The notes beneath the pieces are model-generated. The model searched no databases. It saw only the letters and a program-made list of their open reading frames with translations, and had not been told where the DNA came from. This document shows, piece after piece, positions 1-11,693 of a stretch of DNA of 64,000 nt (position 1 is the first letter of the stretch; each line of letters opens with the position of its first letter). A program made the translations under genes and the position numbers. This DNA comes from Melastoma dodecandrum (Eukaryota; Streptophyta; Magnoliopsida; Myrtales; Melastomataceae): contig JARUPY010000518.1 in NCBI GenBank assembly GCA_029817715.1, positions 1-64,000 on the forward strand, in the 5' to 3' direction.

Positions 1-2391
1 GCGTAGTGCAGGGTCGCAGCGCCGCGCTCACAGGTCCGAAAACCGTGTGGCCGTCGTGTGATACCCGAAGACGCCGACCTCGTGACTTGTGTCCGGACTT
101 CGGATCGACGACACCGACGCGCCACGGCGCGTCGGTTGTCCCGCTCAGGCGCTCTCGATGAAACCTTCCCAGCCTTGCGCGATGCGGTTTTCTTGAAGCG
201 CGGGGACAGAGGCCCGTCCCGCCTGGGAGGCTTCTCCCAGGCGGCTGAAGCAGGTTTGTGCGGACCCCGCTGTAGAGCGGCGGTCCGGGGTTAGTGGTGC
301 CGGTCGGGGGCCATGGCGTCTTGCACTGGATCTGCATCGAGAGGAACGGGAGGCACGTGGGCCGAAAGGGGCTTAGGCCGCGCCCACCCGTCGGCGCGGG
401 GCCAAAAACCATCGGTGAGTTTCCGCGATCTGGATCCGGAGCGGCGTTATCCCAGGCCACGCCGTCCGTGATGTGGGGTTGAGCCAGCTTGTGCGGCGTC
501 ATGCCCCTTGGCCCAGGGCGGCGACCCGACGCCCGTCGTACAGCTCCCGCAGGGTCACGTGGGTTGGGCAATCACGTCGGTGATGCGGACGGTCGAACAG
601 CGCGCTGAGATGCAGGCTCGACGGTTGTCGCGCGTGACCGGATCGCTGGTGCCGCTTGTGCTCCCCCTCGGGCCTGGAATTCCGGCGTCCACCGCTGCGT
701 TGGTCGGCCTGGATGTTCGCTCTCGAACGGTCCTTCGCGTCCCTTGCCCGCGTACCGCGCCAGCGCTTGGTGCTATCGGCCGGGCGTTCGATCTACGAGA
801 CGATCATGGGAACTGCTCTTGGCGGCTCCGACCGCACGACCTCCGCCTCGTATTCTGCCAGGCGGTTTGTCCGTAGAGAATCGGAAGTGGGATCGTAGCA
901 CCGCGCGGCCTGGAGGGGTCGCGGCGCTGCGATTGATCTGCACGGGCGATCTCCCGCGAGGATCGGCCTCGGGGCTCAGGCGCTCGTCGGCCCCCTGAGC
1001 CTCAACCCGGCGCAGGCCGAGGCGTTTCGTGGGTCAGGCCGAACCACGAACAGGGCTGGCTGTCGTCCCGTCTGTCCTCCTCCTGCAACTTGCCGCTTCT
1101 AACGGTCGGCGCGCAGGGCGAGCAGCCGGCTGCGACCTTTCGTTCCGGCGGCAGCGTCGTTTCGTTATCAGCGCGATCGAGCGCTGGACCACAGGCCGAA
1201 GTGTTGGTCGGTGCGAGCCATCGATGACCAATTGTATCCAAAAGTTGGGCCTGGCCGAGATAGTCCGCTCGCAGGACGGGTGCGGCGGTTCGTCGAAATC
1301 CAAGTTCAACACGCGCCCGCATGAATATCCAGGTCCCCGACTGGCCGCGACGCCTTGAAGCGGAATCTCCCAGGTGGAGCCCCACTCGCCCCTCCTCGGG
1401 AGTGCGGTATGCCCTTCCCCTTGATAGCAACGGCACTGCACGCCGTGAACGAAGATTCTCCCAGCTGTTTGTCCCCACCTGCGTGGAGCGCGGGATGCAT
1501 GTGATCGCGGGTTTCAGATCCCTGCTGTCGAACACGTTCTCCGCAGAACCGCGCAGCGCCATGCCGTAGAGGCAGCATTCAGGTTTCCGTCGAGGACAGC
1601 GGGGGCCGGGCCGTAGGACCTTGCGTGTACGTCGACGCAGGGCCGCGACCGAGGGCATCTGCTGGCGCGCGGCCTCGGGGCTGCGGACACCAGAACGTCG
1701 TTAGTAGCGTCACTGGGTAGATTATGTCGCGACACGAGGCCGTTGAGCGTCTCGTCCGCCACCCCATCGTCTTGATTCGGGCGGTGGTCGGGCGTTCAGC
1801 ACTAGGGTGGGTCAAGGCGTCGTAGACGCAGCGGCGCTTCGTTGGCCCGCCGGCGGCGCTCGGCGTCTGGCGGGCTGGAGAGTGGTCTCGTCGAAACAGG
1901 TCAAGCTATAGCCCCGGGCCTCGGCGAATTGGGTCCATTGCCGAAGCAACCGTTGATCACACGTGACGGTGGACGATCCGTCCAGCGGGTGAGGCGCGGC
2001 CGGTCCTCCGCCCTGCTGCTGGGATTGACGACGCGTTAGCGCGACGCTCGGCGCAGGTAGGGTCACTGTGCCCGCTCGATCCGGATCGTCGGCCGGGCGG
2101 GTGACGTCCGAGCCTTCAGGCATGAACCGGCCGACCGCGTCCTGGGCGGCTTGGCTCAGGGCGCGAAGAGTCCTCGACGGCTCAGTGGGCCGGACCCCGA
2201 GTGCTGACGCCGTGGTCGGACCGGTGGTGGACCAAGGGTTTTCCCAGCCTCCGCGGCCCGATTGTGCGAACCGGGCCGGCTGCGCCACGTGGTGCGACCG
2301 CTGCGGGACCACCCGATTCGGGTCACGCACGCCTGACCCGGCATCGCGCCCCTCACCTGCCACGGGCCCCTCCCCGGGCACCTGGCGCGCG

Positions 2392-2411
2392 CCCCCCCCC
2401 CCCCCCCCCCC
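2392..2411. repeat. C20 homopolymer
   Basis: Twenty consecutive C bases lie inside a very GC-rich stretch of the unreadable left end. No gene, promoter or repeat unit gives it a role. A consensus artefact is the simplest explanation; a real slippery tract cannot be excluded. Confidence 0.9.
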
Positions 2412-4255
2412 GCCGACGGCGGCGTGCCGGGAGGCGCGGGCGGCGGCCCGTCCTCGGCGCGGGCTGGCGCGCCGCCGAGCGGGATCCGCCGGCTTTGGCT
2501 CTGGTCTGGTCGCGCCACCGCAGCCGCCGCCGCGGGCCTGCCGCCTTGGCGACACTGCCGCCGCGGCGAGAGAGCCGCGGTCCCGCTCGGCCTGGCGCTC
2601 ACCGCTGCGTCGCTGCGGGTCCGAGGCCGGCGGCCCTCCGCGGTCCTTCGCGCTCTGGCGCGCGGTCCTCGGCCCTCGCCCGCATGCCGACGGCTGTCCC
2701 CGGCACCGCTGTCCTGGGCCGAGCGCCGCGCGCGCGCTGCTTCCGGGGGTAAATTTTTATCCGGTTCGTGTCCTCGGCGCGTGCCGCGCCTTCGCCATGT
2801 GTCGCTTAGTGCCGGCGGCCGAACAGGCCGAGATCGCCTGAGCTTTCCACCGCATCTCAGCGCCACGCACTTCAGCCGACCACGTCGTCGGCCAGACGCC
2901 TGGTCCGCGTCATCGGGATCGGTCCCCCGTGGCGCGAGTGGATGCTCAACCGTGCGCGAACGAGCTCGGAGGTCCAGGTGGTGATGATCCTGGATCTTGC
3001 TTGCTCCCGAGCAAAAGCGGCAAGCGGGTGTAAGTGCGCCGGCAAACGGTGCTTGCCGAGGGCTCCCCCTGGGGGGCCGCGATCCGCTCAAACGGGGGGT
3101 GCCCTTTCGCGCTCATCGGCGATCAGGATAGGGCCATACTGTCTCGTCGGTCCAGGGACATCGTTGCCCATGGCTCAACCTCGGGATTTTCTCCCGGCGT
3201 GCAGGCACGGACCGCGCTCAGAGACGTGGTGCGTGGACGGGTCGCCTGGGTGTGCCGGCGACGGTCTCGTCACGCGGCCTGGATTCAGGGGTTTGGTGAA
3301 GGAAATTCCAGGCGGCTTTGCCGGCCTGCGCTAGGGATTGCCGAGCGGGGCGCTCAGTGACGGATCCCGACATCACCAGTCTGCGCATGTGCGCCGGGTC
3401 GAGCCAATGGGCCGCAGGCATAGAACGTTGCAACGCCCGCGACGCCTAGTCAGCGTCGGGCGAATTTCGTCCCAGTCTTGGCGGGAGAGTCTCGACAAAG
3501 ATCTCAGCTTTCAGCGTGCCGGACTTAATGCGTGATCGATTGACCATTCAGATGCGCAAGGGCGAGCGGTGACAAGATCAACAGCGGCTTTTGGCCAATG
3601 TAGCGAAGCCGGTTTGGACCGGAGCAAGCTCCTGGAGATTCCGCCAGGCGCGCTGGTGCGCTCCGCCAGCCCGGCCGCGCGAGTAGGCGGTGCGGATCCA
3701 TGTCCCCAGCCCGGAAGGGCCGATGTCGGGTAGACGGCCTCGCGCGGCCGACTAGCTCGGCAGCCGAGACCCGCGGAGCGATAGGCGTCGTTGTGCACAC
3801 TGCGAAGGTAGACTGTCCGGAGATAGACTCGACGCGATCCGCCCCCATTCGAACAGCGAATATCACGCCTCTTCAGGGATGCGCGCGTGCAGGCTGAATA
3901 TCCGGCCGCGACACGTCGACCACAGCCCATAAGACCCTCGGGCGTCCGCGCCTGTTCGGGGTGCTTCCTCGAGGATCTCCTCAGACCGCGCTCTCATGAG
4001 GCGTCGGTTGACTGCGATACAAGGCTCGGGCCTCCGAATCCCTCGCGCCAAGCGCGCGTGGCGATCGCGGGCCCGGCCAGGAAAGGCGGGCCTGTTCGAA
4101 TCTCGTCGAACATTCGATGGGCGCTGTGCTTCTGCCGGGCCGCGGCAATGGCGGGCACCGCCGCTCACGCGGACGGCCCCCCCGCCAGTGTCAGCGCGGG
4201 CGGCCGCCGAAGCTGAAGGGAACCCCTGCGACTGCCGCATCTCCGGCTTCCTTTC

Positions 4256-4281
4256 TTTTTTTTTTTTTTTTTTTTTTTTTT
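4256..4281. repeat. T26 homopolymer
   Basis: Twenty-six consecutive T bases, followed by further T-rich tracts to about 4315 (single C or G interruptions). No hairpin precedes it that would make it a terminator. It is the longest homopolymer in the window and is out of character for this base composition. Confidence 0.9.
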
Positions 4282-7075
4282 CTTTTTTTCTGCTTTTTTT
4301 TCTTTTCCCCCGCGGAATGGGAAGGGTCGCGGTATGGGCACAGGGTGACGTACTAGCGCATCCCGAAAACACAACCCGAACTGGATCAGAAATCGAGGAG
4401 ATATCTCCATCACCAGAAACCGCTGTTTCCCGGATTCAGCATTATGATCATCGATGAACCACGCGAGACCAGAAGGATGAACAACGAGAACCGCTGAAAT
4501 GCCGTAAACCGTACGCTTTACTATATCGGGCCCACGATAAGTGTACTTTCCTCCGCGCCAGCGATTCGGTCCAAGGTCGCGTTCCGGCGGAGTTGGCGCT
4601 GTGTGCTTAGCCCGAATAGTCCCGCAACGACAGTTGTGCGCGCCCGAAGTAGCGGCCGAACAGGCACGTAGATCGGAGCGATGTATGACCTAATTGCCGT
4701 TACATGCGCGAAGGCGTAGACGGTAGAAGGCGAAGGGCAAACATTTCCATCGCCATAGCAGATCTCCGCGCATGATATCAGCGCCGATGGACAGCCCGAC
4801 CCCGTTCCTGAACAGATAGCCCGCGATGGCATCGAAGAAATGCGATCAGGCGACAGTCGCAGGTCGTGCAAGCATGATGGCCGGTTCCCGTATGGCGTTG
4901 GCGTTATGCCTCGGCCGGAACCTCCAGCTGACACCCTATCGCAGTCCCTCACTGCAACAGCCCGCAATGATTCTGTTCCCGCATCTCGGACCAGACCAGA
5001 GCCGTCGTCCCAGTGTCATCCGCGCGGCCTATCATCGCAGACCCGGGCCAGTTTCCCTAGCAAGGAGGCATTTAAACGCATCAGTATCCAAAACGTACCA
5101 GCGCGTTCGTCCTGGCGGCGCGCGTCAATCACCCGGGTTCCGAGCTGCTCGGCGAGTGGCGCTGAGGTTCATCCGGACGCGCTCGACTGTATTTGCGGTG
5201 GCCTTCAGGCGCCTGGTAGGACAGGCGGCGTCGTCGCCTGGGCAGACCCCCGGGCGCCGATTCCTCCTCCGTGGGCCGGCGGAATCCCATACGTCAGACG
5301 CGGCCTCTTCTTCTTGCTTCATGGGTTTTTCTGACACTCTCGGACGGTCTTTAAACGCAGGGTTTCCAATCTTCAGGCGTCCCCCCCCAGCAACCCGACT
5401 ACCGGTGGGCGGCCGCTGCGACCTGAGCATCTTCCCCTAGCGCCGGCTGCGACGCGAAATCGCCCGCCGTGGGCGAAACAGGCGCGCCAGAGTCGCCAGG
5501 TAGAGGTCGAGGCAGGCCCCAACTCAGGGGATTGGCTCGCGATCGCGGCGTTCATCCGCGTCGCCGGTCGCGGCGAAGACGACCATCCCCCAGGGCGCGG
5601 CCGCGAGGCCCGCGGCGTAGGCGGAGCCACACGCCCGGGCTGAAGGTCGCCGATTCCCGCCCGACCAGTACGGCGGGCGGTGCAACAGGGCCAACACAAC
5701 GAGAATCGTAATCGAACCAGTTAAGCGGGATGGGTCAGGGGCAGGACGGCGATCAGCCACCGCGCGGTCCGTCTCAGGGGCCGGCCCGGTCCGGTGCCAC
5801 GCACGGACGGGTCGACGCCGTAGCCGTCAGTCGAGGTACGCTGAGCGCGTGCCTGGGTGCCTCCAGCCGCAGCCCATCCGGCGCGCCGCATCCACTTGAA
5901 CCGAGGCCCACCCTCCGTACGTCGTAGGACGGCGGCGAAGACGGTGCCCATGTGCGCATGGTCGTGAACCCGCCGTCGCTCAGCAGCGCTCTGCCCCGGA
6001 ACCGGCCAGGCTTTGCACTAAGCCGAGCCATCCCTCACGGTCCGAACGCGAACGAGGCTCGCCAGTCTCAGGATCGAAGCCAAATCCTTGCGGGCGGCGA
6101 CCGAGCTTGTGCGCCATATGCCGGGCCGGCGATGAAGGGCGACGGGGACCCAAGCACCCCGTACAGGTCGCCTTGATCGTGAGGAGCCGCGAGGCAGAGA
6201 ATCCGGCGAGGAGCGGACGCCGTTCGCTCATCAACCAATACGAGGATGCCCGAGCAGACGACCGGCGAACAGCAAAACCGCGAACTGCACCGCTCGCCAT
6301 ATTGGCGGCCACGGGAAAGTTTTAGGGCGATCGCCCGCCTAGGAGCCATCGGGCCTGCCCGCCGGCGGGGCGGGTTCGATCCTTCGAGGGTTCGCCGGTA
6401 CATGCACGCGCACTTCGCGTTCGGCCCCCGAAACCCCGTGAAGCCCGATCGCATTCCAGAGCACAACAGGTCGAACCCAAGGTTGTGTCCAGCAACACAG
6501 GAATACGGCTGCAGCAACGAGCGCCAGTGTTCGGCCGGTTAAGTTGGAAGTGGATCAAGCCGGGTCATTGTGAGGCCGGGGAGGCTCGCGGCCCACTCGA
6601 TCACGCCATCAGGCGTTGCTCTGCTCGAAGGGCGCACTGGACCTGTTCCCGCATGCCGCGAGTCTACGCGTGCGGAACATCCATGACCATAAGTCCGCTG
6701 AACACACGGTGCCCGCTCACCGCGATTGTCGCGCAGCGCAGCCGTGCAGCAGGATCATCGCGGCCAGCCCCTGACAGCGCGTCGAGCCCGACTGACCATG
6801 GCGAGTTAAGTTTGGTTGGTGGCGGGTCGCGATCCCCATGCCGGGTTCCCTGGCTCGTCGGTTCATGAACAAAAGAGGCCGCAGCCTCCTTTTCGCCGTC
6901 GCCGATTCAGTCGTGTGGTCGGTCAATGGCCCGGAGCTGGTCTTGGGCCACCGCGGCGTCTTGGCCGGGCGCGGATTGGCCGGCCGGGATCGCCAGCGGA
7001 TTCCGTTCGCGTTCCTCCTTTGCGCAGCTCCTGGGTTGGCGGGCGCCGCGATCTCGGATGGCGTCCGCGCTGGGT

Positions 7076-7810
7076 TTAGCCACCCCGATTTCGAGGATCA
7101 GCTCTCTGCTTCCTCGAACTTGCCCTAGCATCCCCGTGGATCAGGCACGAGGTTTTGTCGTAGGTGCTCTTTGCCGGCGGCCGGGCTCTGGAATCGCCTG
7201 GCGACACGCAGCACCGTCCGGCCCGGCCGAAGTCGCGGGCTGAACCCCGTAGGACAGCGCGAGGTTTGGTCAGGCACGCCGGGTTTCGCCGGGCACGATC
7301 AACAGGGGCCTCGTCCCCGTAGTAACTCTTCCTGGGCACTTGCTCATGGTTATGCCGAGCTTGGTCTGGCGGATGGACGCCGCGGGCCGAGAGCAAGCGC
7401 CAGACGGGCTGCATCGGGTTGTGTATAGGCCTGCGCGAGGGACCTCGTACACAGGCGCGGGCGTACTCGCCGTTGGCCGAGGAGGGCCTTGCCGTAGGCC
7501 GCGAAGCGTCGGGCCGGTCGCCGTTGGTGTGGATGACGACCTGCTCGAGCACGGCCTGCTCCTGCTGGGTCTTGCCCAGTCCACGCAGGCTCTGGGCGTA
7601 GCTACCAGGCGGTGGGCACGTCGGCCGGGTTGCTGGCGTAGGCCTTGCCGTGCTTCGTCCGATTGCTGGCGCAGGGCTTCCTTGCTCGTCGCCGGCGCGA
7701 GGGGACGAGTACTCGCCGCCGAGGCTGGTGGTACCGTTGCAGGCCCCGAGCATGGCGCTCACGCCGCAGCACACGCGATCAAGGTGTAGATGGGAACGGG
7801 GCGTCGGCAT
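7076..7810 (-). pseudogene. tadD: TadD-like TPR lipoprotein of the Tad pilus, heavily corrupted
   Basis: TadD is a periplasmic or outer-membrane TPR lipoprotein needed for Flp pilus assembly. The frame starts at an ATG followed by a lipobox-like Leu-Gly-Ala-Cys. Scattered over three frames are pieces in the TadD order: a TPR with SYAQSLRGLGKTQQ and AVLEQVVI, then YGKAL, WRLLSA, YYG, IVPGE, RQNL and near the end GKFEEAE. Together they match the usual TPR array of the family. The position directly after tadC on the same strand is the standard tad order. Both substitutions and indels are needed to restore it, including a stop inside the last TPR, so this part of the sequence is unreliable or the gene is decayed. 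Confidence 0.7.
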
Positions 7811-7927
7811 GGTGGGTCCTTGCTGAAGTCAGTGTTTTAGAAAGCTTGGCGGCGGTGGAGGGTCAAGCCAATCTCGCCGTAATCTCGGATGATCTTGTTG
7901 TAAGAAATCGCTGCGGTTGCACCGATG

Positions 7928-7951
7928 CCTCAGAAAGCCTGGTTTCTGAGG
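7928..7951. repeat. 9-bp inverted repeat in the tadC-tadD gap
   Basis: Perfect arms CCTCAGAAA and TTTCTGAGG flank a 6-base loop. It sits about 120 bases upstream of the tadD start in the 360-base gap between tadC and tadD, which has no gene. It could be an operator for a separate tadD promoter or part of an mRNA hairpin. No T run follows it on either strand. Confidence 0.6.
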
Positions 7952-8112
7952 GCGTGGCGGGGTCGAAACCGCGCCTCTGGCGATTCCGCGCCCCGCGGCG
8001 TGCGGTGGAATCGCCCGGCCCGGTTCCGATTTCACCGGTTCGTGCTGCGCCCGATTCGTCGCCGGCCGGGTCGCCTCCCCGGGCGGGCCCGGTTCCGTCG
8101 GGCGGCAGATGC

Positions 8113-8145
8113 GCAGATGGCCGGCCTCTCGGGCCGGCCATCTGC
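8113..8145. repeat. 14-bp inverted repeat just after tadC
   Basis: Arms GCAGATGGCCGGCC and GGCCGGCCATCTGC are perfect complements around a 5-base loop. The element begins 26 bases beyond the tadC stop in the direction of transcription. Stem strength suggests an RNA hairpin that ends or protects the tad transcript, but no T run follows, so it is not a classic intrinsic terminator. The rest of 7811-8170 shows no gene. Confidence 0.7.
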
Positions 8146-8170
8146 CTTGCACTCCCTGTCGACGGACGTG

Positions 8171-9133
8171 TCAGCCCCAGCCCATGACCTCGATCACGCC
8201 CGGCCACAGGATCACGAAAATGATCACGGGCAGGAAGAACAAGATCATCGGCACGGTAAGCTTGGGGCCCAGCGCCGCGGCCTTCTTCTTGGCGAGCAGC
8301 ATGCGCTGCTCGCGGATGTCGGCCGCGACATGGTGCGCAGCGCCCTGACCGATCGCGGTGCCCTGTTCCTCGGCTTGGATCAGCGCCGTGGTCGTGGTTT
8401 TCACGTCGTCGAGGCCGATGCGCTGCGCGAGGTTCTTGTAGGCCTGCCCGCGGTCGGGCGCGTGCGACAGTTCCGCGAGGCAGAGCATGAATTCCTCGGC
8501 CAGCGGCCATCGACTGGATCCCGATCTCGTTGGCGACCTTCACGGATCGCCTCCTCGATCGACATGCCCGATTCGACGCAGATCAGCATGAGATCGAGGC
8601 CGTCCGGCCACGCCAGACGGATCTCGTCCTGACGCTTGTCGGTCGCGTTCTTGACCATGATCTCGGGCAGCTTCATCCCGAGATAGCCGAAACCCAGCGA
8701 GATCCGCCGCGCGCGCCAGCGCGTCGAGCCCCCAATCCCTCGATCATGAAGAGGAGGTACGTCCCGACCACGAAGGTGAAGGTCAGCGGCAGGGCCAGGC
8801 GACCGAACAGGAACAGCGTCTCCGAGAACTGGTTGCGATATCCGGCCCGGATCAGCTTCTGCTTGTAGTCCGTCGTGGTCAGGTAGCGCTTGAGCTTCAG
8901 CTTCGAGACGGTCAACGCCGGCGGTCTTGTACAGCGGCGATTGCAGCCGCTGCATCTCGCGGCGCTTCGACTGGGCGAAGATGTCCTGCCGCGTGTTGCG
9001 GACGTCGTTCTTGATCGCCTCGATGCGCCGCTCGGCCAGTTCCTCGCGCGACAGCGCGGGGACCATGAGCATGGACGATCGAGCCGATGGACATCAGGGC
9101 GAAGACGCCCAGGAGGTAGCTGTAGAGATCCAT
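8171..9133 (-). CDS. tadC: Tad pilus inner-membrane platform protein TadC (frameshifted)
   Basis: TadC forms with TadB the inner-membrane platform that the ATPase CpaF drives. The N-terminal membrane helix (MDLYSYLLGVFALM) starts 5 bases after tadB ends. A cytoplasmic T2SSF region follows with GLDLMLICVESGMSIEEAI, then QAYKNLAQRIGLDD and ALIQAEEQGTAIGQ, and a C-terminal membrane pair LTVPMILFFLPVIIFVILWP. Length about 320 residues is normal for the family. At least four indels split it, around 9070, 8915, 8720 and 8500. It is cotranscribed with tadB. Confidence 0.9.
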
Positions 9134-9137
9134 CGGA

Positions 9138-10158
9138 TCAGACCTTGATGTTCGACATCTTGGAGATCAGCACGATCCCGATGGTCATCCACACGAGCGC
9201 CACCCCGAGACCGATGTTGCCCATGGTCGTCGGTGAACAGCGGCCGGATGTAATCCGGCGACGAGAAGTACACGAGGGTGACGATGATGAACGGCAGGAA
9301 CGCCGATGATGATCGAGGACGCCTTGGCTTCCCATGCCCGAGGGCCTTGATCTCGCCGTGCATGTTCTTGCGCTGGCGCAGCGTCCGGGACAGATTCTCC
9401 AGCGCCTCGCCGAGGCGGCCGCCGGAGTCTTGGACTGCAGCCCGACGGCGATCGCGAAGAAAGTTGGTCTCCGCGGTCGGTAGCCGTTCGGCCATCTTCG
9501 TCACGGCGTCGGAGAGGCTGATGCCGATGCTCTGGGCGTCGACGACGAGGCCGAACTCGCTCCGCACGGGCTCCTTCGATTCCGCCGCGATCACGCGGAT
9601 GCACTCGTTGGTGTGCAGGCCGGATTTCAGGCCGCGGGTGATGATTTCGAGGGCGTTTCGGCAGCTCGTCGGTGAACGCCTTGAACCGCTTCTTGCGCTT
9701 CAGCATCACGAACCGCTTCGGCAGCAGCAGCGCGGCGAGCGACATCCCGGCGAGGCCGAGATAGGCGGCCATCGCCGACGCCCCGAGCAGGGTGAAGATG
9801 GCGATGCCGACACCCATGCCGAACAGCATGCCGTACATGGTGTACTGCCTGCTTGGTCCACCCGAGGCCCGACTGCCACGAGCAGCGTCTCGATGCTGTC
9901 GCCGCTCTTGCCGCTGTGGGCGGCGGCGCTCCGCCAGCCCCTCTTCCGATCATCTGCCGGCGGCGCTGCTACCGGGGTCAGGCGACCCCGGCGCTTGTTC
10001 AGGATCACCGGCGACTTCTTGTAGCGCGCGATGCGCTCCTCCGTGGCGTTCTCGCCCGAGAGGATCGGCTGGATGTAGACGAACAGGATCGCGCCGAGTG
10101 CGATCGCGGCGATCAGGGCGACGCCGCCGTTGTCCAAGATCAGGCTGACGAGATCCAT
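9138..10158 (-). CDS. tadB: Tad pilus inner-membrane platform protein TadB (frameshifted)
   Basis: TadB is the second polytopic T2SSF platform protein of the Flp pilus machine. The N-terminal helix has GVALIAAIALGAILFVYIQP, then a basic linker, a membrane pair near the middle (FGMGVGIAIFTLLGASAMAA), and the conserved T2SSF stretch with LPKRFVMLKRKKRF, LSDAVTKMAERLPT and GRLGEALENLSRTLRQRK. It ends in a membrane helix and MSNIKV. Several indels break it, around 9850, 9660, 9440, 9340 and 9220. The start is preceded by GAGGAG at the end of cpaF. Confidence 0.9.
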
Positions 10159-10164
10159 CGTCTC

Positions 10165-11573
10165 TTACTCCTCAGCCAGGGCGCGCGCGAGATTTGTCCT
10201 CTTCCTTGTAGTAAACGCGCCCGCTCGTTGAACATCGGGCGCTGCGTGGCCGCTCGGCTTGTGCTTGCCGATGAGCTTGCCCTTCGAGTCCTCGCCTTGA
10301 TGTCGTACATGTTAGAGTGGCTGGAGGGTGATCGAGTCGCCCTCCATGCCGGTCACCTCGGTGATGTTGGTCACGCGGCGGCTGCCGTCGCGCAGGCGCT
10401 TCGTCTGGATGATGATGTTGACCCGCCGACTTGATCAGCTCGCGGATCACCTTCGAGGGCAGGGCCGACTGGCCCTGCATCACCATCGATTCGAGGCGGC
10501 TCAGGGCCTCGCGGGGGGTGTGTTGGCGTGGATCGTGCTCATCGAACCGTCGTGGCCGGTGTTCATGGCCTGGAGCATGTCGAACGCCTCGCCGCCGCGG
10601 ACCTCGCCGACGATGATGCGGTCGGGCCGCATCCGCAGGCAGTTCTTGACCAAGTCGGTCATCGTGACCTTGCCCTGCCCCTCGATGTTCGGGGGCCGCG
10701 TTTCCAGGCGCACGACGTGCGGCTGCTGGAGCTGCAGCTCGGCGGTGTCCTCGCAGGTGATCACCCGCTCCTCCGGCTCGATGAAGCTCGCCATGATGTT
10801 GAGCATCGTCGTCTTGCCCGAACCGGTGCCGCCCGAAGACCACGATGTTGCAGCGGGTCCGGCCGATGATCCGCAGGAGCTCGGCCCCGTTCGCGGTCGA
10901 TCGCGCCGAAGCTGACCAGCTGCTTGATGCGCAGGTGATCGCGCTTGAACTTGCGGATCGACAGGATCGGGCCGTCGACCGCCAGCGGCGGCACGATGAC
11001 GTTGACGCGGCTGCCGTCCTTCAGGCGGGCGTCACAGATCGGTGCCGAGGCGTCGACGCGTCGCCCGACCTGCTGGGCCATCCGCGAGCAGATGTTTCAG
11101 GAGCTGCGATTCGCTCTCCCAGCTGACGCTCGCCTTCTCGATCCGGCCCGTCGACCTCGATGAAGGTCTCCTTGGTGCCGTTGACCATGATATCCGCGAT
11201 GTCGTCGCGCGCGAGCAGCCCCTCGAGCGGACCGAAGCCGAACATGTCGTTGTACATGTCGGCCAGCATCTGGCTCTTCTCGGCGCTGGACAGCGCGATC
11301 GACTTGACGTCGAGGACCTCGTCGAAGGCCTTCTTCATCTCGCGCTGCTTGTCCTCGCGTCCATCGCGCCGAGCGCGCCGAGATCCATGCCCTCCTGCCA
11401 TGGCCTGCTGGATCTCGAACTTGGTCTGGTAGTAGGTCTGGGTCCCGCTCCAGCTCGAACCCCTCGTGGGCGAGGCCGCGGGCCCGCAGCGGTCGGAGCC
11501 TTGGACGGCATCACCCGCCGGCACGGCGGCGGGGGCCTTCGTGATCTCTTCTGTGCGCTGGCCGAAAGGACAT
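10165..11573 (-). CDS. cpaF: Tad/Flp pilus assembly ATPase CpaF (TadA) (frameshifted)
   Basis: CpaF is the hexameric secretion ATPase that powers Flp pilus extension and retraction. An N-terminal region has [19 protein letters not shown] and [10 protein letters not shown], typical of TadA. Then come [18 protein letters not shown], the Walker [22 protein letters not shown], the Walker B region with [20 protein letters not shown], and the His-box [13 protein letters not shown] chose the ATG at 11573, which reads into [11 protein letters not shown] after one indel. The end is ambiguous: a stop at 10172 in the last open frame, or one indel later at 10165 giving a Leu-Ala-Glu-Glu tail whose codons supply the tadB ribosome binding site. 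At least six indels. Confidence 0.92.
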
Positions 11574-11693
11574 GAATCGAGCCCGTTTATTTGAGTGGCA
11601 GAAAGAAAACCGGCCGGAGGGTGCATGAAGCGTCTTGTTCGCAACAATCACTCCGTGCACCTCCAGCCGGAAATTGTTTGACTGTGTCTTGTC

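Larger units (their letters stand above)
1..7075. other. No supportable gene; probable low-quality sequence
   Basis: I read both strands and found no open frame with a recognisable motif, signal peptide, ribosome binding site or operon-like spacing. Open frames are short and overlap on both strands, as expected of high-GC noise. The stretch holds a 20-base C run and a 26-base T run, both odd for this genome. The neighbouring tadD gene is readable only through many substitutions and indels, so this stretch may be real coding DNA read at very low accuracy. I cannot say what it encoded. No tRNA, rRNA or insertion sequence was seen. Confidence 0.6.

Noticed and set aside
1812..3091. Long overlapping open frames on both strands around the C20 run
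   Set aside because: Arg/Pro/Gly-rich noise in very GC-rich DNA; no motif survives in any frame.
4256..4320. T-rich tract as an intrinsic terminator
   Set aside because: No stem precedes the tract on the plus strand or, as A-rich, on the minus strand.
4163..4372. Lys-rich or Phe-rich peptides coded across the T26 run
   Set aside because: Produced by the homopolymer itself; not a real basic protein or membrane protein.
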